DNA from: Muricea muricata
Taxonomy: Eukaryota > Cnidaria > Anthozoa > Malacalcyonacea > Plexauridae
Assembly: GCA_963855995.1 (NCBI GenBank)
Contig: OY979719.1
Coordinates: 16,897,312 to 16,961,311 of the forward strand
Length of the DNA stretch: 64,000 bases
Direction: 5' to 3'
This document shows positions 60,981 through 64,000 of this stretch, one piece after another. Each line of letters begins with the position of its first letter. The stretch's first letter is position 1. A program made the translations under genes and the position numbers. The notes beneath the pieces are model-generated. The model was not told the origin of the DNA. It saw only the letters and a list, made by a program, of their open reading frames with translations, and searched no databases.

Positions 60981-62382
60981 TAGAATAAAAATGTTAAGTC
61001 TTATTTATCATTTATTTCAATGCATGCTAATTAATTACTGAATGAATAAACTTGGACTTGACCAATCGTAGATTTTTACTGAAACTTAGTTTTATACTTG
61101 AAACTGATTTTTGTCGTTTTTTAGAAATTAAGCACTATCCAAATATTATAGGTAAAATTTTCTGGTATTAAGGTATTCTTTCTTTTTAAAATAGTGGTAA
61201 ATTACAATTTTACCCGATTTTGAACTCCAAAATTTAAACGTAAGAAAAAGGTCTTACGAACTCTCAGAAGCAAACATTATACGCAATTATTACAGTGTGT
61301 CTACCATAAAGATGGGTGGGGAGCGGGGTGCTTATACCAACGCTAACCAATCACATTCAAGAACGAAAATAAAAATATCCCTCAAAATGGCACGTTAATC
61401 AATCAGCGTAGCGCAAAAACAATGTAAATTTCACAACAACCATGCACCAATAAGCGTAAATTTTGAGAAATCAACAAATTTACTAATATAATTGTATACT
61501 GAACAGTCATTCACTGTTACACAGCCTATTCTCAGCCTTTTTTCACAGCATGCTTTCATATTGAAACCTCGCTATTCCAATAGCGTACTATATGCGAAGG
61601 TGGTCTAAATTGCCCCACTTACAGTAGACGCGCTGTAAATATAATGTTAATTCTTTTCTTTTTTAACAACGAGAAGCAATGATTTTGTTCAGCGAGAAAC
61701 ACTAACTTTAGTAAAATCCTCTTTGATCTCAAAATATAAGTATCTTGTTTTCTACTAACTTACGTTTGTATCATTTCCGCTACTGTCATTATTAGTAATG
61801 TCTTGCTTTCTCATTCTTGTGAATTGTCATTCTTTTGTGGGTCATTTTCATCCAAGATCGTTCATTCTTGTCTAGCTTTTCTTGTCGCGTTTTTTCACAT
61901 CACAACCCTTTTTGAAATGAAAGAATTGAATTGATGATTACCAATAATTTATAAACTACTTTTATTGTAAAAAAGAAATATACAAAGGAAACATTTTGCT
62001 GTATTCAGAGTAGTTTCAAAACGTGACCCAATTTCAGTCGTTTACAGTTAAAGGGGCACTTTGATGAAACTTTGGGGGCCGATTTTTTTCTATTTTTTTT
62101 CTTGAAATACATACCAGTAAAATATCAGCACAAAATATTGAGTAGAAAGCTTTCAAAGCTCCGATCGAAAATTAGTATTTTACGGCCGCCATTGATGTCA
62201 ACATAGTCAAACTAGTTCCGTAATTTGCTTTAGTGCACACAAACAATGGCTTAATTGTTCCATTGTTCTTGCTTGCCAAAACAAACCCGAAAGCACCAAG
62301 ATACTTATATTTATGATCAAAGAGGATTATCGTTATAAAGTCTAATCTGTACAACTTGTCATGTTGAAACAAAGCAAGTTGT

Positions 62383-62396
62383 ATTCCCATGGGAAT
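62383..62396. promoter_or_regulatory. EBF/COE-type palindrome, site 4
   Basis: ATTCCCATGGGAAT, the copy-2 counterpart of site 2; only a spacer base differs, the contact bases are kept. Confidence 0.5.
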
Positions 62397-62476
62397 TTAA
62401 AATGTGCAAAAAAATGTAATTAGTCTTAATTGCTGATTTTCATGCGTATATTTACTAATAAACAAAGAAATAGTAT

Positions 62477-62490
62477 ATTCCCCTGGGAAT
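62477..62490. promoter_or_regulatory. EBF/COE-type palindrome, site 5
   Basis: ATTCCCCTGGGAAT, identical to site 3, 94 bases after site 4. Confidence 0.5.
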
Positions 62491-63813
62491 TAGAATAAAA
62501 ATGTTAAGTCTTATTTGTCATTTATTTCAATGCATGCTAATTAATTACTAAATGAATAAACTTGGACTTGACCTATCTTAGATTTTTACTGAAACTTAGT
62601 TTTATACTTGAAACTGATTTTTGTCGTTTTTTTAGAAATTAAGCACTATCCAAATATTATAGGTAAAATTTTCTGGTATTAAGGTATTCTTTCTTTTCAA
62701 AAAAGTGGTAAATTATAATTTTACCCGATTTTGAACTCGAAAATTTAAACGTAAGAAAAAGGTCTTGCAAACTCTCAGAAACAAACATTATACGCAATTA
62801 TTACAGTGTGTCTACCATAAAGATGGGTGGGGGGCGGAGCGCTTATACCAACGCTAACCAATCACATTCAAGAACGAAAATAAAAATATCCCTCAAAATG
62901 GCACGTTAATCAATCAGCGTAGCGCAAAAACAATGTAAATTTCACAACAACCATGCACCAAAAGCGTAAATTTTGAGAAATCAACAAATTAACTAATATG
63001 ATTTTATACTGAACAGTCATTCACTGTTACACAGCCTATTCTCAGCCTTTTTTCACAGCATGCTTTCACATTGAAACCTCGCTATCCACAATAGCGTACT
63101 ATATGCGAAGGTGGTCTAAATTGCCCCACTTACAGTAGACGCGCTGTAAATATAATGGTTAATTCTTTTCTTTTTTAATAACGAGAAGCAATGATTTTGT
63201 TCAGCAAGAAACACTAACTTTAGTAAAATCCTCTTTGATCTCAAAATATAAGTATCTTGTTTTCTACTAACTTACGTTTGTATCATTTCCGCTACTGTCA
63301 TTATTAGTAATGTCTTGCTTTCTCATTCTTGTGAATTGTCATTCTTTTGTGGGTCCTTTTCATCCAAGATCGTTCATTCTTGTCTAGCTTTTCTTGTCGC
63401 GTTTTTTCACATCACAACCCTTTTTGAAATGAAAGAATTGAATTGATTATTACCAATAATTTATAAACTACTTTTATTGTAAAAAAGAAATATACAAAGG
63501 AAACATTTTGCTGTATTCAGAGTAGTTTCAAAACGTGACCCAATTTCAGTCGTTTACAGTTAAAGGGGCACTTTGATGAAACTTTGGGGGCCGATTTTTT
63601 TCTATTTTCTGAAATTGCGTTTCTTGAAATACATACCAGTGAAATATCAGCACAAAATATTGAGTAGAAAGCTTTCAAAGCTCCGATCGAAAATTAGTAT
63701 TTTACGGCCGCCATTGATTTGAGCATGTTTTTTAATTGTTAATAATATACAAGGAAATGTTTCTGGGATGTGATTGGTTGATTCGAGTGCAGTTAATCCC
63801 AAACATCATCCAG

Positions 63814-63897
63814 AACAGTGCAAAAATCTGTAACAACAGTGCAAAAATCTGTAACAACAGTGCAAAAATCTGTAACAACAGTGCAAAAATCTGTAAT
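63814..63897. repeat. 21-bp tandem repeat, four copies
   Basis: AACAGTGCAAAAATCTGTAA plus C recurs at 63814, 63835, 63856 and 63877 with exact 21-base spacing; only the last copy changes at its end. Confidence 0.95.
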
Positions 63898-64000
63898 AAG
63901 CTCTTTGAGCGATGGGATTTACTTGTAGAAAAAACAAAAATATGGCGGCCGAATTTTCACGTTTGCTTAAAGATTTCCTCGAAATTTCAACACAATTTGG

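Larger units (their letters stand above)
60701..62196. repeat. 1.5-kb tandem duplication, copy 1
   Basis: Starts TAGTCAAACTAGTTCCGTAA and ends TTTTACGGCCGCCATTGAT. Copy 2 at 62204 follows after 7 bases. The copies match along their whole length with scattered substitutions and small indels. No open frame is conserved between the copies, so the unit looks non-coding. Confidence 0.95.
62204..63718. repeat. 1.5-kb tandem duplication, copy 2
   Basis: Same start and end words as copy 1. Differences include a CTGAAATTGCGTTTCTTGAA-type insertion near 63608 and several small indels (for example CATGCACCAATAAGCG versus CATGCACCAAAAGCG). Confidence 0.95.

Noticed and set aside
62172-62390. 72-codon minus-strand frame at the start of duplication copy 2
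   Set aside because: The corresponding frame is broken in copy 1, and the region looks non-coding.

Overview
This is a eukaryotic, almost certainly metazoan, nuclear window: AT-rich, with multi-exon genes, GT-AG introns, long repeat-filled introns and many short terminal-inverted-repeat elements. The conserved genes are animal genes but do not fix the phylum. Abundant tRNA-like interspersed elements, foldback elements and an intronless BTB protein of a type expanded in cnidarians point to a cnidarian, probably an anthozoan. That placement is inference.

Five protein-coding genes were found. (1) 861-1835 (-): an intronless KCTD-type BTB protein with a C-terminal beta-rich domain. (2) 3483-19158 (-): a mixed-lineage kinase (MLK / MAP3K9-11-21 family), reconstructed as nine coding exons giving SH3, kinase, leucine-zipper, CRIB and a disordered tail, 936 aa. 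(3) 25928-34108 (-): TRMT6, the non-catalytic subunit of the tRNA m1A58 methyltransferase, thirteen exons, 519 aa. (4) 36483-48835 (+): SCYL1, the COPI-associated SCY1-like pseudokinase, eighteen exons, 947 aa. (5) 49719-52299 (-): an unrecognised coiled-coil plus acidic disordered protein, four coding exons and a probable non-coding first exon near 53249-53390. Every exon set joins in phase, and for genes 2-4 the joined protein follows the family order.

TRMT6 and SCYL1 are divergent, and the roughly 2.4 kb between them is largely two inserted elements (a Penelope-like foldback and an 850-bp inverted-repeat element). Introns carry a dispersed family built from CAACTTG/CAAGTTG words (at least 12 blocks), several MITE-like elements, and tRNA-like elements arranged as inverted pairs inside SCYL1 introns. 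The last intron of TRMT6 holds a 1,260-bp element with a perfect 8-bp target-site duplication.

The right end (about 53.4-64 kb) has no recognisable gene. It contains a 1.5-kb unit tandemly duplicated at 60701-62196 and 62204-63718, and five perfect ATTCCCNNGGGAAT palindromes, which match the published EBF/COE binding consensus. That cluster is the most interesting non-coding signal. No CRISPR array, rRNA or convincing stand-alone functional tRNA gene was seen.
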